From assembly GCF_014217625.1 (NCBI RefSeq), contig NZ_CP043641.1, positions 4,374,094 through 4,438,093 on the forward strand: a stretch of DNA of 64,000 nucleotides. Reading direction: 5' to 3'. A program made the position numbers and the translations under genes. The notes beneath the pieces are model-generated. The model was not told the DNA's origin and ran no database searches. It was given only the letters and a program-made list of their open reading frames with translations. Numbering within the stretch: position 1 is the first letter of the stretch; every line of letters starts with the position of its first letter. Below are positions 56,069 through 64,000 of this stretch, in pieces. Source of the DNA: Leifsonia shinshuensis. GTDB lineage: Bacteria > Actinomycetota > Actinomycetes > Actinomycetales > Microbacteriaceae.

Positions 56069-56416
56069 TCAGGGGAGGGTGTGGGGAGCGGAGGGGATGA
56101 GGCCGAGGGGGGCTACGAACGTCGCGTCGCCCTCGGTGTTCAGCGCGTAGCACTGCCATCCCGGGCCGGCGGGCGCGAACAGCTCGAAGCGGGCGGACGA
56201 GCTCACCGAGTCCGGCTGGTAGTGCCGGGCGTAGACGTCGCACGTGTAGTCCGCGGTGTCGGTCTGGATGCTGATCGTCAGCATGATCCCCGGCAGCAGC
56301 AGCGCCGTGAGAGCGACGACGACGAAGACGCGGGTCGCGATCGTGCGCTTCCGTCCGCGCAGGGGGCGGTCCGACGGCTCGTACTCCGTCAGCTCCGGGT
56401 GGTCCTCGAACGTCAC
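56069..56416 (-). CDS. Small membrane-anchored protein, function unknown
   Basis: 115 residues: a charged cytoplasmic N-terminus (GRKRTIATR), one transmembrane segment about 29-50 (VFVVVALTALLLPGIMLTISI), and an outside domain with two cysteines (59 and 89) likely to form a disulfide. I do not recognise it. The start is GTG 56416; CAGACT lies seven bases upstream. It is convergent with prs (14 nt) and downstream of gnd. Confidence 0.62.
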   Translation of the reverse strand: MTFEDHPELTEYEPSDRPLRGRKRTIATRVFVVVALTALLLPGIMLTISIQTDTADYTCDVYARHYQPDSVSSSARFELFAPAGPGWQCYALNTEGDATFVAPLGLIPSAPHTLP

Positions 56417-56455
56417 GCCTACGAGTCTGCATCCCCCGCGGCCCCCGCGTACAGA

Positions 56456-56488
56456 AAGTGCTCCGAATCGTGATGATTCGGAGCACTT
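56456..56488 (-). terminator. Perfect 14-bp hairpin terminator after gnd
   Basis: Arms 56456-56469 and 56475-56488 (half AAGTGCTCCGAATC) are exact complements around GTGAT. It lies 18 nt beyond the gnd stop on the minus strand, and the minus-strand sequence after it is T-rich (TTTCTGT). It separates gnd from the small membrane protein. Confidence 0.85.
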
Positions 56489-56506
56489 GCTGAGCGACGG
56501 GAAGCG

Positions 56507-57967
56507 CTAGTGCGAGGAGCCTTCGGTTTCGATCTCGGTGCGGTCGCCTGACCAGAGGGTGTGGAAGACGCCGTCCTTGTCGACGCGCTTGTAGGTGTGG
56601 GCGCCGAAGAAGTCGCGTTGGCCCTGGACGAGCGCGGCGGGGAGGTGGGTGGAGGCCAGCGAGTCGTAGTACGACAGTGCCGAGCCGAAGCCGGGGACCG
56701 GGACGCCGGAGAGCGCGGCGGTGGCGACGATGCGGCGCCAGGCGGCCTCGCCCTCGCGGACGGCGTCGGCGAAGTAGGGGGCCTCCAGCAGGGTGGCGAT
56801 GTCGGGGTTCTCGTCGTAGGCGTCGGCGATCCGGTTGAGGAACTGGGCGCGGATGATGCAGCCGCCGCGCCAGATCTTGGCGATCTTGTCCTTGTTGATG
56901 TTCCAGCCGTACTTCTCAGCCCCCGCGATGATCGCGTCGAAGCCCTGCGCGTAGGCGACGACCTTGGACGCGTACAGCGCCTTCGACACGTCGTCGGCGA
57001 ACGCGGCCACGTCGGCGGCCTTCTGCACCTCGGGACGCGAGGTGATGGTCGCCTGCACGGCAGCGCGCTGCGCCGGCTTGGAGGAGACGGCGCGGGCGAA
57101 GACGGCCTCCGCGATGCCGCCGACCGGGATGCCCAGGTCGAGCGCGTTCTGCACGGTCCAGACGCCGGTGCCCTTCGACCCGGCCTGGTCCAGGACGATG
57201 TCCACGAACGGTTTGCCGGTCTCGGCGTCCACCTGGCGCAGCACCTCGGCGGTGATCTCGATCAGGTACGACTCGAGGTAGCCCTTGTTCCACTCGGCGA
57301 ACACGTCCGCGATCTGCGCCGGCGAAAGCCCGCCGACGGTGCGGAGCAGGTCGTACGCCTCCGCGATGAGCTGCATGTCGGCGTACTCGATGCCGTTGTG
57401 GATCATCTTCACGAAGTGGCCGGCGCCGTCGGTGCCGACGTGGGTGACACAGGGCTCGCCCTCGGCGACCGCGGCGATGGAGGCCAGGATCGGCCCGAGG
57501 GTCTCGTACGACTCCGCCGAGCCGCCCGGCATGATGGAGGGGCCGTTCAGCGCGCCCTCCTCGCCGCCGGAGATGCCCGCGCCGACGAAGTGGATGCCGG
57601 TCGGCGCGATCCGCTTCTCCCGCTCGATGGTGTCGTGGAAGTTCGCGTTGCCACCGTCGACGATGATGTCGCCCGGCTCGAACCGCTCCACCAGCTGGTC
57701 GATCACCGCGTCGGTGCCGCGGCCGGCCTGGACCATGATGATCGCGGTGCGCGGCTTGGAGAGCGAGGCGACGAACTCGTCGATCTGCTCGGAGGACACG
57801 AACCCGGCCTCCGGATGGGCGTCCACCAACTCCTCGGTGCGTGCGTAGGTCCGGTTGAAGACGGCGACGGTGTTGCCCTCGCGCGAAGCGAGGTTACGGG
57901 CCAGATTCGACCCCATCACAGCCAGACCGACAACTCCGATGTTGGCCGTTGCGTGGTTCTCGGGCAC
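56507..57967 (-). CDS. gnd: 6-phosphogluconate dehydrogenase, decarboxylating (NADP+)
   Basis: A 486-residue oxidoreductase of the pentose phosphate pathway converting 6-phosphogluconate to ribulose-5-phosphate. IGVVGLAVMGSNLARNLAS (from 10) is the NADP site; GAGISGGEEGALNGPSIMPGG, the catalytic Lys in HFVKMIHNGIEYADMQ and the C-terminal NDFFGAHTY-type segment (RDFFGAHTYKRVD) are present. GTG 57967 has AAGGAG six bases upstream (forward 57974-57979) and TACGCT further up (58000-58005) as -10. This is a long leader unlike many neighbours. Same strand as uxaC, 110 nt apart. Confidence 0.96.
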   Translation of the reverse strand: MPENHATANIGVVGLAVMGSNLARNLASREGNTVAVFNRTYARTEELVDAHPEAGFVSSEQIDEFVASLSKPRTAIIMVQAGRGTDAVIDQLVERFEPGDIIVDGGNANFHDTIEREKRIAPTGIHFVGAGISGGEEGALNGPSIMPGGSAESYETLGPILASIAAVAEGEPCVTHVGTDGAGHFVKMIHNGIEYADMQLIAEAYDLLRTVGGLSPAQIADVFAEWNKGYLESYLIEITAEVLRQVDAETGKPFVDIVLDQAGSKGTGVWTVQNALDLGIPVGGIAEAVFARAVSSKPAQRAAVQATITSRPEVQKAADVAAFADDVSKALYASKVVAYAQGFDAIIAGAEKYGWNINKDKIAKIWRGGCIIRAQFLNRIADAYDENPDIATLLEAPYFADAVREGEAAWRRIVATAALSGVPVPGFGSALSYYDSLASTHLPAALVQGQRDFFGAHTYKRVDKDGVFHTLWSGDRTEIETEGSSH

Positions 57968-58077
57968 GGAGGACTCCTTCGTTGAGATGGTTTGGATCAA
58001 GCGTAGTCGTCCGTCCGCGCCGTGATTCGTTGTATGACGCACAGCCCAGGCAGGGCGCTGTGAGGTCGGGGCCTCGC

Positions 58078-59493
58078 TCAGCCCAGGCGGAACGTCGTGC
58101 GCGGGATGTCGTCGACCAGCCGGTGCGCGAGGGAGAACGCGTCCTCCTCGGCGAGCTGGTGGGTGACGACGAGGGAGGCCAGGAACGACGCGTCCACCCG
58201 ACGCGACATGTCGTGCCGCGCGGGGATGGAGCAGAACGCCCGGGTGTCGTCGATGAAGCCGCTGGTCTTGGTGAAGCCGGCGCTGTCGGTGATCGCCCTC
58301 CGGTAGCGCAGGATCGCCGCCGGGGTGTCCAGGAACCACCAGGGCGCCCCGGCGTAGACGGACGGGTAGAAGCCCGCGAGCGGCGCGATCTCGCGCGAGA
58401 AGGTGGTCTCGTCCACCGTGAACAGGACCAGCCGGAAGGTCGGGTCGGTGCCGAAGTCGCGCAGGATCGGGGTCAGCGGTTCGGTGAAGGAGCCGACCGC
58501 GGGGAGGTCGTGCCCGGTGTCCGGGCCGTAGGCGTTGAAGGTGGGCCGGTGGTGGTTGCGGTGCACACCGGGGTGGAGCTGCATGACGAGCCCGTCCTCC
58601 GCGGCCATCTCGGCCAGCCGGTAGAGCATGTTGCGGCGGTAGGCGACGGCCTCAGCGGCGGTGACCGATCCGTCGAGGGCGGCACGGTGGATGCGGGAGG
58701 CCTCGGCCTCGCTCAGGGGCTCGCTGCCCGTGTCGATCACCCCGGTGTCGGTCGCGGTGCCGCCCGCGGCAGCGAACGCGGCGCGGCGGGCGCGGAGGGC
58801 GTCCAGCAGCCCGGTGTAGCTCGACGTGTCGACGTCGGCGCGGGCGGCCAGCCGGTCGAGGCGGCCGGCCCAGCCGTGCTCGTCCGGGTGCATGTAGCGG
58901 TCGGCGCGGAAGGTCGGGACGACGCGGCCGGTGAACGTCGGGTCTGCGGCGAGGCGGGCGTGCGCCTCCAGGTCGTCGGCCGGATCGTCGGTGGTCGCGA
59001 GCACCGCGATCCGGAACCGGTCGAACAGCGCGCGCGGCCGGAACTCCGGCGACGCGAGGGTGGCCGAGAGCTGGTCGTAGAGCGCGTCCGCGTTCTGCGC
59101 CGACGGCTGCTCGGTCAGCCCGAACACCTCGCTGAACTCGGACTCGAACCAGAACCGCACAGGGGTGCCGAGGAAGACGTCCCAGTGCTCGCAGAGGGAC
59201 CGCCAGATCGCGCGGCCGGAGGCGGGGGAGGGCACACCCTCGCGGGCGAGCCCGAGGTCGCCGAGCGGGACCCCGACAGCGTGCAGCATCCGCGTCACGT
59301 AGTGGTCCGGTGTGATCAGCAGGGCGGCCGGGTCCGGGAACGGCTCGTCGTCGGCCAGCATGGCCGCAGGCACGTGCCCGTGCGGCGAGTAGATCGGCGC
59401 GTCGGCGACCGTCGCGTGCAGCCGCCTGGCCAGATCGCGCTCGGCCGGGTCCGCGGGGAAGAGGCGGTCGGGGTGCGGGGCGAGCGCGGTCAT
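58078..59493 (-). CDS. uxaC: Glucuronate (uronate) isomerase
   Basis: A 471-residue TIM-barrel isomerase interconverting D-glucuronate/D-fructuronate and D-galacturonate/D-tagaturonate. The metal site begins with HGH at 38-40 (IYSPHGHVPAAMLADDEPFPDPAALLITPDHYVTRML); LHPGVHRNHH and FTVDETTFSREIAPLAG are further family motifs. ATG 59493 has AAAGGA six bases upstream and overlaps the lacI-type stop by 4 nt (ATGA), so both are coupled. The rest of the uronate pathway genes are not in the window. Confidence 0.95.
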   Translation of the reverse strand: MTALAPHPDRLFPADPAERDLARRLHATVADAPIYSPHGHVPAAMLADDEPFPDPAALLITPDHYVTRMLHAVGVPLGDLGLAREGVPSPASGRAIWRSLCEHWDVFLGTPVRFWFESEFSEVFGLTEQPSAQNADALYDQLSATLASPEFRPRALFDRFRIAVLATTDDPADDLEAHARLAADPTFTGRVVPTFRADRYMHPDEHGWAGRLDRLAARADVDTSSYTGLLDALRARRAAFAAAGGTATDTGVIDTGSEPLSEAEASRIHRAALDGSVTAAEAVAYRRNMLYRLAEMAAEDGLVMQLHPGVHRNHHRPTFNAYGPDTGHDLPAVGSFTEPLTPILRDFGTDPTFRLVLFTVDETTFSREIAPLAGFYPSVYAGAPWWFLDTPAAILRYRRAITDSAGFTKTSGFIDDTRAFCSIPARHDMSRRVDASFLASLVVTHQLAEEDAFSLAHRLVDDIPRTTFRLG

Positions 59494-60554
59494 GCGCGTC
59501 CTTTCGTCGAGATGTGCGGTGTCGGAGTGGCGGGCGCTGGACCGGTGGAGGCCCGGACCGTCAGGTGCGTCGGGAGCGTCGCCGCCTGCCGGCTGACCGG
59601 AGCCGCGCTCTCGTCCAGCCGGGCGAGCAGCATGGCGACGGCCGTACGGCCGGCCTGCTCGATCGGGGCCGTCAGGGTGGTCAGCGGCGGGTTGCAGAAG
59701 TCGGCGCCGAAGATGTCGTCGCAGCCGACCAGTGAGACGTCGTCCGGCACGGAGACGCCGCGCTCGCGGAACCGGGCCAGCATCCCGATGGCGAGGAGGT
59801 CGTTGAACGCGATGCAGGCCGTCGCTCCCGCGTGCAGCACGGCGTCGGCCGCCGCGGCGCCCGCGTACTGCCGCGGCGCGAACGGGCCGACCCGGAGCGT
59901 CTCCACCTCGTAGCGCTCCGCGGCGCGGACCAGCGCCCGCCAGCGGCGCTCGTTCGACCAGGAGGTCTCCGGCCCCGACGCGTAGACGATCGAGCGGTGG
60001 CCGAGCGACGCCAGGTGCCCGACCGCCTGCTCGACGCCGTTGGGGGTGTCGATGAAGACGTTGGCGACCCCGCGGGTCTGCCGGTTGATCGCGACGATCG
60101 GCACGTCGGCCGCGAGCGCCGTCAGCCGGCGGTCGGTCAGGCGGGACGCGGCCAGGATCGCGCCGTCGAAGGACGGGCGCAGCTTGTGCAGCATCCCGTC
60201 CTCCAGCTCGTCGGACTCCTCGGTGTCGACCAGGAGCTGCGTGTAGCCCGCGGCCTTGAGCTGCTGCTGGGTGCCGCGGATGATGCCGAAGTAGAACGGG
60301 TTCGTGACGTCGGAGACCAGCACGGCGATGCAGCGCGTGCGGCCGCTGGTGAGCGCTCTGGCCTGGGAGTTGGGGATGTAGTTGAGCTCCCGCGCGGCCT
60401 GCTCGATCCGCTCGCGGGTGATCGCGTTGACCCGGCCTGGATTGGAGAGCGCGCGGGAGGCCGTCGAGGTGGCGACACCGCTGGCGGCGGCCACGTCGGC
60501 GAGGGTGGCGGGGCGGTCCGTCCCGTCGGGATACCCGCGAAGCTGAGGGCTCAT
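59490..60554 (-). CDS. LacI-family transcriptional regulator of the sugar-acid locus
   Basis: 354 residues: helix-turn-helix with ATLADVAAASGVATSTASRALSNPGRVNAITRERIEQAA (about residues 16-55) and hinge helix NSQARALTSGRTRCIAVLV, then a periplasmic-binding-like effector domain (residues 70-330). ATG 60554 is chosen over the upstream ATG 60590 because it gives the usual short N-terminus; TGTGAT lies six bases upstream. It should bind the GCAATCGGTTGC operator beside its own promoter and regulate uxaC and the ABC importer, with a uronate or its catabolite as likely inducer. Confidence 0.93.
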   Translation of the reverse strand: MSPQLRGYPDGTDRPATLADVAAASGVATSTASRALSNPGRVNAITRERIEQAARELNYIPNSQARALTSGRTRCIAVLVSDVTNPFYFGIIRGTQQQLKAAGYTQLLVDTEESDELEDGMLHKLRPSFDGAILAASRLTDRRLTALAADVPIVAINRQTRGVANVFIDTPNGVEQAVGHLASLGHRSIVYASGPETSWSNERRWRALVRAAERYEVETLRVGPFAPRQYAGAAAADAVLHAGATACIAFNDLLAIGMLARFRERGVSVPDDVSLVGCDDIFGADFCNPPLTTLTAPIEQAGRTAVAMLLARLDESAAPVSRQAATLPTHLTVRASTGPAPATPTPHISTKGRA

Positions 60555-60560
60555 GCGCCC

Positions 60561-60624
60561 ATCACAGCACACCATGGCAATTTTTGGCAATCGGTTGCAG
60601 CACGATTGCCGGACTGCCTAGGCT
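60561..60624. promoter_or_regulatory. Divergent promoters sharing a LacI-type operator
   Basis: The operator GCAATCGGTTGC (60587-60598, CG-centred, typical of LacI-family sites) lies between two back-to-back promoters and overlaps both -35 boxes. Plus strand: -35 TTGCAG 60595-60600, 18 bp, -10 TAGGCT 60619-60624, for the importer. Minus strand: -35 TTGCCA (forward 60585-60590), 18 bp, -10 TGTGAT (forward 60561-60566), for the regulator and uxaC. A larger inverted repeat GGCAATCG/CGATTGCC (60586-60593, 60603-60610) overlaps the right half. Confidence 0.75.
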
Positions 60625-60700
60625 CGGCGGCAGTCCTCCGGTGTGCACCGCGCCCGGGGGACACGATCCACCAGATCCCGTCCTCAAAGGAGAGTCACGA

Positions 60701-62062
60701 ATGAGATCACGTTTCGCGCTCGGCGCGGTCGCCGGGCTGGCCGCCATCGGCCTCGCTCTGACCGGATGCTCGTCCTCCGGCGGCGGATCGAACCCCACCT
60801 CCACGGCCGTCGACGGCAAGGGCCGCACCCTCACCGTCTACACCGGCGTGAGCGGGCTCTATCCCCAGCAGCAGAAGGAGTGGTTCTCCGAGCTCCAGGC
60901 CCAGTTCACGAAGGAGACCGGGGCGACGCTGGCCTTCGACACCTTCGCCAGCTCCAACGACGAGCTCACCAAGATCCAGACCTCGGTCGTCTCCGGGCAG
61001 GGCCCGGACGTCTACGCCCTCGGCACCACGTTCACGCCGACCGCGTACGCCACCGGCGCCTTCGTCAAGCTCACCGACGCCGACTGGACCAAGGTGGGCG
61101 GCCGCGACCGCTTCGTCCCCGCCTCGCTCGGCATGTCCGGCCCGGACGCCAAGAACCAGATCGCGGTGCCGCTCGCGCAGCGCCCGTTCGTGATGGCGTA
61201 CAACAAGGATCTGCTGAAGGCCGCGGGCATCGACAAGCCGGCCACCACCTGGGACGACTTCGCGAGCCAGGCCAAGAAGCTCACCACCGGCGACACCTAC
61301 GGCGTCGCGGTCGGCTACGCCGACAACTACGACCCGTGGAAGTTCATCTGGGCGATGTCCCTCCAGGGCGGCAACCCGCTCCTCGACCTGAAGTCGAACA
61401 AGGCGCGCCTCGACGACCCCATCACCCAGAAGGCCTACGAGACCTATTTCGGCTGGCTCACCCAGCAGAAGGCCGTCGACCCGGCCGCGGTCGGCTGGAA
61501 GAACCCGCAGGCCGTCGCGGCGTTCGCGTCGGGCAAGGCCGCGTACCTGCCGATGGTGTCCGCCAGCTCCATGGAGGCGCTGGACTCGTCCGCCGTGGCC
61601 GGCAAGTACGCGTACGCGCTGATGCCGACCGTCACGCCGGGCAAGTCGTCCAACCCGTCCAGCGGCAAGCCGGCGGCGAGCATCGTCTCCGGTGACAACC
61701 TCGTGGTCGCCTCGTACTCGAAGAACCAGGACCTGGCCTTCGCCTACATCAACATGGTGACTCGCGCCGACATGCAGACCAAGGAGTTCAAGCTCCTCGG
61801 CGACCTGCCCTCGAACGCGCAGGCCGCGGACGAGCTCCAGAAGTCGAAGCCGATCATCGCCCCGATCGTCGACGCGATCGGCAAGTCGGTGGCCACGCCG
61901 TTCACCGGCGCCTGGGGCGACACCCAGCTCGCCCTGACCAACGTGGTCGTGCAGTCCATCCCGAGCCTGTCCAACGGGTCGGTCAGCAACTCCGAGCTGT
62001 CCCAGCTGCTGAAGACCGCGCAGTCGACGGCCCAGGGCTCGCTGGACAAGGCCAAGAAGTAG
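60701..62062 (+). CDS. ABC transporter sugar-binding lipoprotein
   Basis: A 453-residue extracellular solute-binding protein, family 1 (MalE/UgpB type). The lipoprotein signal is MRSRFALGAVAGLAAIGLALTGC with the lipid-bearing Cys23. The mature protein has KEWFSELQAQFTKETGATLAFDTFASSNDELTKIQTSVVSGQGPDVYALGTTF and a C-terminal lobe with the YINMVTR region. It should bind a sugar or sugar acid for the two permeases downstream. ATG 60701 has AAAGGAG at 60686-60692. No ATPase gene is in the visible part; a shared MsiK-type ATPase is usual. Confidence 0.93.
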   Translation: MRSRFALGAVAGLAAIGLALTGCSSSGGGSNPTSTAVDGKGRTLTVYTGVSGLYPQQQKEWFSELQAQFTKETGATLAFDTFASSNDELTKIQTSVVSGQGPDVYALGTTFTPTAYATGAFVKLTDADWTKVGGRDRFVPASLGMSGPDAKNQIAVPLAQRPFVMAYNKDLLKAAGIDKPATTWDDFASQAKKLTTGDTYGVAVGYADNYDPWKFIWAMSLQGGNPLLDLKSNKARLDDPITQKAYETYFGWLTQQKAVDPAAVGWKNPQAVAAFASGKAAYLPMVSASSMEALDSSAVAGKYAYALMPTVTPGKSSNPSSGKPAASIVSGDNLVVASYSKNQDLAFAYINMVTRADMQTKEFKLLGDLPSNAQAADELQKSKPIIAPIVDAIGKSVATPFTGAWGDTQLALTNVVVQSIPSLSNGSVSNSELSQLLKTAQSTAQGSLDKAKK

Positions 62063-62075
62063 CGGGTCGATCGTC

Positions 62076-63065
62076 ATGTCCACCGACACCGCGGCTCCGG
62101 CCGCGACCGTCCGGCCGTCCGCGGAGGCGACGCCTCCGCGGACGGGCGGGACGCCCCGCCGCGGGCGCCGCACCGTGCAGCAGCGGAACCGGCCGCTCTG
62201 GCTGCTCCTGCCCGGCGGCATCCTCATGCTGCTGGTCATCATCGTCCCGTTCGTGTTCGCGATCGTCATCTCGACCCTCGACCTCGACATGTACACGCTG
62301 CGGGACTGGGTCTCGGCGCCGTTCATCGGGCTCGGGAACTACATCGAGGCGCTGACCTCGTCCTCGCTGCTGCAGTCGATCTGGATCAGCGTCTCGTTCG
62401 CCGTCATCGCGGCCGTCGTGACCCTGCCGATCGGCGTCGCCGCGGCACTCGCGACGCAGAACGCGTTCCGCGGCCGTGCGCTGGTGCGCTCGCTGTTCCT
62501 GGTGCCGTACGTGCTCCCGGGCTTCGTGGTCGGCACGTTCTGGCACACCATGCTGCAGCCGCACGGCATCGTGGACACGGTCCTCGGCAACCTCGGCATC
62601 CACACCGGGCTCTGGCTGAACGGGCCGCTCAGCTACTGGACCCTCGTCATGGTGCAGATCTGGTCGTCCTGGCCGTTCTTCTACCTGCTGGTGCTCGCCG
62701 GTCTGCAGTCGGTCGAGAACGAGGTCCACGAGGCCGCAGCGCTCGACGGCGCGGGCTGGTGGGCGAAGCTGCGCTACGTCATCCTGCCGCACCTGCGCGG
62801 GCCGATCGCGCTGGCGCTGATCATCTCGCTGCTGCACAACATCAACGGCTTCACGCTGCCGTTCGTGCTCTTCGGCGTGCCGGCGCCCTCCGCCGTCAAT
62901 GTGCTCCCTGTGCTGACGTATGTGACCAGCTTCCAGAGCTTCCGCTTCGGGCTGAGCGCGGCGATGGCCGTCGTCTCGCTGATCCTCATCGCGATCCCGC
63001 TGTTCATCTACCTGCGCGCGGTCCGGCTCGACACCGGCGACGACCGGAAGGAGAAGACGGCATGA
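62076..63065 (+). CDS. ABC transporter permease, MalF/UgpA type
   Basis: A 329-residue integral membrane protein with about six transmembrane helices. After a Pro/Arg-rich head the first helix is near residue 45 (PLWLLLPGGILMLLVIIVPFVFAIVIS). The EAA-type loop is EVHEAAALDGAGWWAKLRYVILPHLRGPI near 220, which contacts the ATPase. ATG 62076 follows the binding-protein stop by 13 nt and its stop overlaps the next gene by 4 nt. Confidence 0.94.
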   Translation: MSTDTAAPAATVRPSAEATPPRTGGTPRRGRRTVQQRNRPLWLLLPGGILMLLVIIVPFVFAIVISTLDLDMYTLRDWVSAPFIGLGNYIEALTSSSLLQSIWISVSFAVIAAVVTLPIGVAAALATQNAFRGRALVRSLFLVPYVLPGFVVGTFWHTMLQPHGIVDTVLGNLGIHTGLWLNGPLSYWTLVMVQIWSSWPFFYLLVLAGLQSVENEVHEAAALDGAGWWAKLRYVILPHLRGPIALALIISLLHNINGFTLPFVLFGVPAPSAVNVLPVLTYVTSFQSFRFGLSAAMAVVSLILIAIPLFIYLRAVRLDTGDDRKEKTA

Positions 63066-63961
63066 CCGCCTCCGCCCCCACCGCACGCGCTGCGCGCCGC
63101 CGCGGCACCGGAGACGTCTACCGGCTGCTGCCGCGCCCGCTGCAGGCGGTCATCATCGCCATCCTGCTGTGCGTCGCTCTTCTGCCCATCCTGTACGTGC
63201 TGCTGTCGTCGGTGAACTCCGACATCGGCGTCGCCAGCGGCCAGTTCTTCCCGAGCTCGCTGCACTTCGACAACTACATCAAGGTGTGGTCGACGGTCGC
63301 GCTCGGCAACGGGCTGATGAACAGCGTCATCGTCGCCGGCGGCGTCGCGATCGTGTGCGCCTTCCTGTCGGTGGCGACCGCGTACGTGCTGGTGCGGTTC
63401 GCGTTCCGCGGCCGGCTCACCTTCCTGCGCGGCCTGCTCGGGCTGCAGTCGATCCCCGGGACGCTCATGCTGCTGCCGGTGTTCGTGCTGTTCTCGTCGG
63501 CGTCGAGCGCGCTCGGCATCCCGATCATCGGGACGCGGTGGTCGCTGTTCGTCACCTACCTGACGTTCGCGCTGCCGTTCTCGACCTGGGTGATGGTGAC
63601 CTACCTGCGCGGGCTCCCGCGCGAGCTGGAGGAAGCGGCGCGCATCGACGGAGCCTCGTCGTGGCGCATCCTGACCACGATCGTCCTGCCGCTGAGCTGG
63701 CCGGGCGTGGTCGTCGCCGGCATCTTCGCCTTCCTGCTCGGCTGGAACGACGTGCTGTTCGCCTCGGTGATGACGAACCCGGACACGCGCACGGCCGCCG
63801 TCGCGCTCCAGGTGTTCACCGTGGCGCAGGAGGGTGGAGCCCTGCCGCTGTACGGGCAGATGATGGCGGCGTCGCTGATCTGCGCCGTGCCGGTCGTCGC
63901 GCTCTACCTGGTGTTCCAGCGCTACCTCGTCGGCGGCCTGACCGCCGGCGGAGTCAAATGA
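63062..63961 (+). CDS. ABC transporter permease, MalG/UgpE type
   Basis: A 299-residue membrane protein with about six helices (first near 27, LQAVIIAILLCVALLPILYVLLSSV). The EAA loop is LEEAARIDGASSWRILTTIVLPLSWPG near 195. It forms the second half of the sugar importer pore. ATG 63062 overlaps the MalF-type stop (ATGA). The 39 nt after its stop reach the window edge and hold no visible start of a further gene. Confidence 0.94.
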   Translation: MTASAPTARAARRRGTGDVYRLLPRPLQAVIIAILLCVALLPILYVLLSSVNSDIGVASGQFFPSSLHFDNYIKVWSTVALGNGLMNSVIVAGGVAIVCAFLSVATAYVLVRFAFRGRLTFLRGLLGLQSIPGTLMLLPVFVLFSSASSALGIPIIGTRWSLFVTYLTFALPFSTWVMVTYLRGLPRELEEAARIDGASSWRILTTIVLPLSWPGVVVAGIFAFLLGWNDVLFASVMTNPDTRTAAVALQVFTVAQEGGALPLYGQMMAASLICAVPVVALYLVFQRYLVGGLTAGGVK

Positions 63962-64000
63962 GAGAAGAAGTCGAGACAAGAGAAGTGAGAGTGACTGAGA

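Noticed and set aside
60555..60590. Longer LacI-type start at ATG 60590
   Set aside because: It would place the -10 and part of the operator inside the gene, and the added residues are untypical for the family.

Overview
The window is very GC-rich, densely coded chromosomal DNA from an actinobacterium. Family-level content (mannosyltransferase next to rsmI, metG-tatD-rsmA-ispE, glmU-prs, LAL and BTAD regulators, many leaderless starts) suits a Microbacteriaceae-type organism close to Leifsonia. That placement is inference; there is no rRNA gene. No insertion sequence, prophage or CRISPR array was seen.

Layout. 1-20 kb is a mosaic of single genes: a partial winged-helix regulator, an acyl-CoA synthetase, two aldo/keto reductases, a YyaL-type thioredoxin-fold protein, a DHFR-like reductase, a PabC-type lyase, acylphosphatase, a two-domain methyltransferase, a YfcE-type phosphoesterase, an FMN reductase, a large LAL regulator, a DksA-like protein, glutathione peroxidase, a sulfurtransferase and L-serine dehydratase. 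19.4-22.1 kb is a compact cassette: a small HTH protein behind a promoter covered by two palindromes, a stand-alone Clp-N protein, and an ABC-2 exporter pair preceded by four repeats spaced exactly 11 bp. 22.1-22.7 kb is a small secreted-protein module bracketed by two identical 42-nt hairpins. 22.7-30.1 kb carries a BTAD/NB-ARC regulator, a methyltransferase, a VapBC-type toxin-antitoxin pair, a CoA-binding protein with O-acetylhomoserine sulfhydrylase, and a Gdx/SugE-like SMR exporter.

30.1-45.7 kb holds a YeiH-type transporter, an S53 peptidase and the housekeeping block pmt <-> rsmI, metG-tatD-rsmA-ispE, ABC-F. A second toxin-antitoxin pair sits between rsmI and metG, and a LAL regulator sits between ispE and the ABC-F gene. 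45.9-56.4 kb has a GNAT, an alpha/beta hydrolase with an unclear start, an AidB-like acyl-CoA dehydrogenase, a DUF2207-like membrane protein, a fused TagF/GT4 glycosyltransferase, a MarR regulator, tRNA-Gln(TTG), glmU and prs. 56.5-64 kb is a sugar-acid locus: gnd, uxaC and a LacI regulator read leftward, and a binding protein with two permeases reads rightward. A LacI-type operator lies between the two back-to-back promoters.

A theme across the window is a TANNNT hexamer 6-7 nt upstream of the start codon with no Shine-Dalgarno sequence, seen at about twenty genes. It implies leaderless transcripts and was used to choose several start codons.
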